A DNA stretch of 41,943 nt from Rhodovibrionaceae bacterium (GTDB taxonomy: Bacteria; Pseudomonadota; Alphaproteobacteria; Kiloniellales; DSM-21159), in the NCBI GenBank assembly GCA_028279885.1, contig JANQMX010000097.1, forward strand, positions 1 through 41,943, read 5' to 3'. A program made the position numbers and the translations under genes. The notes below the pieces were generated by a model. It was not told where the DNA came from. It saw nothing but the letters and a program-made list of their open reading frames with translations, and made no database searches. Positions 40,883-41,943 of this stretch are shown here, one piece after another; within the stretch, counting starts at the first letter, position 1; the number at the start of each line of letters is the position of its first letter.

Positions 40883-41874
40883 GTGCGTTCGTCCGCTTCC
40901 TGATTGCGCTGCCTGCCATGGTCATCGAGGCTAGCGGGGGTCGCAAGCCCTGCTGCCGGATGCGTGTTCTTCTCTTCCTGCATGGCCGGCCAGCCGGCGA
41001 CGGTCTCGATAAAGCGCTCGCGCGCGGCGGAGGGTTTGTCGGAGCGCCAGATCGCCTCGGTTGGCACCCGGTGATCGCAGTCGCTCAAGGGGCGAATGGC
41101 AACGCCCCGGCGTATGTGGTTGTGGGCGCCCTCGACATGGAGGGAGATGCCCATATTGGCGGCGACCAGCCCGAAGATGCCCTCGCTGTTGTAGGCTTCC
41201 TGCACGATGCGGGGTTCGAAGCCGGCACCATGGCAGATGCGCACCATGTGGCTGAGAAAGTGCTGCCAATGAGCGGCCTGACCGGTAACGAAGGGTTCTC
41301 CCGCCAGCTTCCGGAGCGGCACGGCGGGTAGCCGCGTCAAGGGGTGCGTCTCAGGCAAGACGACGACCAGCCGCTCATTCTGCACCACGAGGTGTTCAAG
41401 GCCGGGCTCGGCCATGGGACCGGTTACAAACCCGACGTCGATCTCGCCGCGCCGCAAGGCGTCGAGCTGCGTGGCCGTCACCATGTGCACCAAGTCGACC
41501 GAAACCTCCGGGAAGCGGGCGCGAAAGTCCTGAAGAACCGCGGGCAGGGCGCCGTTGATGGCGAAGTCGGTGTAGCCGATGCGCACATGCCCGATCTCTC
41601 CGTCGCGGGCGCGCACCGTATCCTCAATCAGGGCCTCGATATCGCTGGCCACGCGGCGGCAGCCTTCCAGAAACACCTGCCCGGCATCGGTGAGCTCCAC
41701 CCGTCTGTTGGTCCGCTCCAGCAGGCGCGTTTCCAGATCACTTTCCAGGTCCCGAATAGCGCGGCTGATGGCTGGTTGGGCCACACGCAGCCGTTCTGCG
41801 GCGCGCCGGAAGTTCAGCTCCTCAGCCACGGCAATGAAATAGCGCATGTAGCGCAGGTCGCAGGTCCGATGCAT
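40879..41874 (-). CDS. LysR-type transcriptional regulator
   Basis: A 331-residue regulator. Residues 1-65 contain the helix-turn-helix (RYMRYFIAVAEELNFRRAAE, VAQPAISRAIRDLESDLETR). Residues about 95-295 form the effector domain (GHVRIGYTDFAINGALPAVL, GEIDVGFVTG). The C-terminal 25 residues are a polar extension. ATG at 41874; a GTG at 41907 would add eleven residues. It leads the operon with the cupin and peroxiredoxin genes, an unusual placing since LysR genes are more often divergent from targets. The operon could be autoregulated; an oxidant or aromatic acid inducer is a guess. Confidence 0.93.
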   Translation of the reverse strand: MHRTCDLRYMRYFIAVAEELNFRRAAERLRVAQPAISRAIRDLESDLETRLLERTNRRVELTDAGQVFLEGCRRVASDIEALIEDTVRARDGEIGHVRIGYTDFAINGALPAVLQDFRARFPEVSVDLVHMVTATQLDALRRGEIDVGFVTGPMAEPGLEHLVVQNERLVVVLPETHPLTRLPAVPLRKLAGEPFVTGQAAHWQHFLSHMVRICHGAGFEPRIVQEAYNSEGIFGLVAANMGISLHVEGAHNHIRRGVAIRPLSDCDHRVPTEAIWRSDKPSAARERFIETVAGWPAMQEEKNTHPAAGLATPASLDDHGRQRNQEADERT

Positions 41875-41943
41875 GGCAAATGATAACAACCAGGCATCAA
41901 AATGCACTCCTTTGATATTATTATTCGTGCCAAGACTGGTCTA

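Noticed and set aside
1-41943. CRISPR array, insertion sequence or prophage
   Set aside because: No regularly spaced repeats, transposase, integrase or phage structural genes seen on either strand.

Overview
The window is a GC-rich chromosomal segment that looks alphaproteobacterial, most like a member of the Rhodospirillales. The reasons are the ssb - gyrA - coaD order, the sfsA - map - radC block, a dodecin, PotABCD-type transport, an NsrR-like regulator and a VPLPA-CTERM/exosortase pair. The taxon is inferred from gene content and style, not from a marker search. I see no rRNA, CRISPR array, prophage or insertion sequence. There is one tRNA, for Lys (TTT). Several genes use TTG or GTG starts (the cyclase gene, the PaaG-like gene, terB-like, gyrA, radC, the NsrR-like gene and one secreted-protein gene).

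Layout. 1-4.1 kb: a truncated haemoglobin gene coupled to a PAS/class III cyclase gene (minus strand), a PaaG-like hydratase/isomerase, ssb, then a gamma-glutamylcyclotransferase-like gene and a TerB-like gene on the minus strand. 4.1-10.2 kb: a 600-base gap, gyrA, coaD, tRNA-Lys with a clear promoter, dodecin, a small unknown gene, and an orphan DUF2384 antitoxin-type gene with its own terminator. 10.2-23.2 kb: a catabolic region. It holds a TMADH/DgcA-type flavin/FeS oxidoreductase, an M24 creatinase-like protein that has lost its metal ligands, a PotDABC-type ABC uptake operon, a divergent M20 amidohydrolase, two small secreted proteins, a flavin reductase fused to a LysR sensor domain, a DUF1028 Ntn-hydrolase, and a LysR regulator whose sensor domain resembles the one in the fusion. 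The likely theme is uptake and breakdown of an N-substituted amine or amide; the substrate cannot be read from the sequence.

23.2-28.0 kb: a patch with AT-rich gaps. It carries a stand-alone receiver protein that lacks its phospho-acceptor Asp, a MarR regulator, an exosortase (XrtD-type with a fused EpsI domain) and, divergently, its probable VPLPA-CTERM substrate. The divergent gap holds candidate sigma-54 promoters facing both genes and an inverted repeat between them. 28.0-33.2 kb: conserved housekeeping genes (MoCF/CinA-N-type protein, sfsA, map, radC), two small lipoproteins and a thioredoxin-fold/2OG-Fe oxygenase fusion.

33.2-35.3 kb: an NsrR-like Rrf2 regulator divergent from an exported tandem rhodanese and an exported DsrE-like protein, with a 39-base dyad in the shared gap. 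35.5-41.9 kb: a DUF2189 membrane protein, an AraC regulator divergent from a two-gene molybdenum hydroxylase (IorAB type), and a LysR - cupin - peroxiredoxin operon.

The observations I would follow first are the flavin reductase-LysR sensor fusion beside its look-alike LysR regulator, the NsrR-like/rhodanese/DsrE module with its dyad, the haemoglobin-cyclase pair, and the sigma-54-like control of the exosortase and its substrate.
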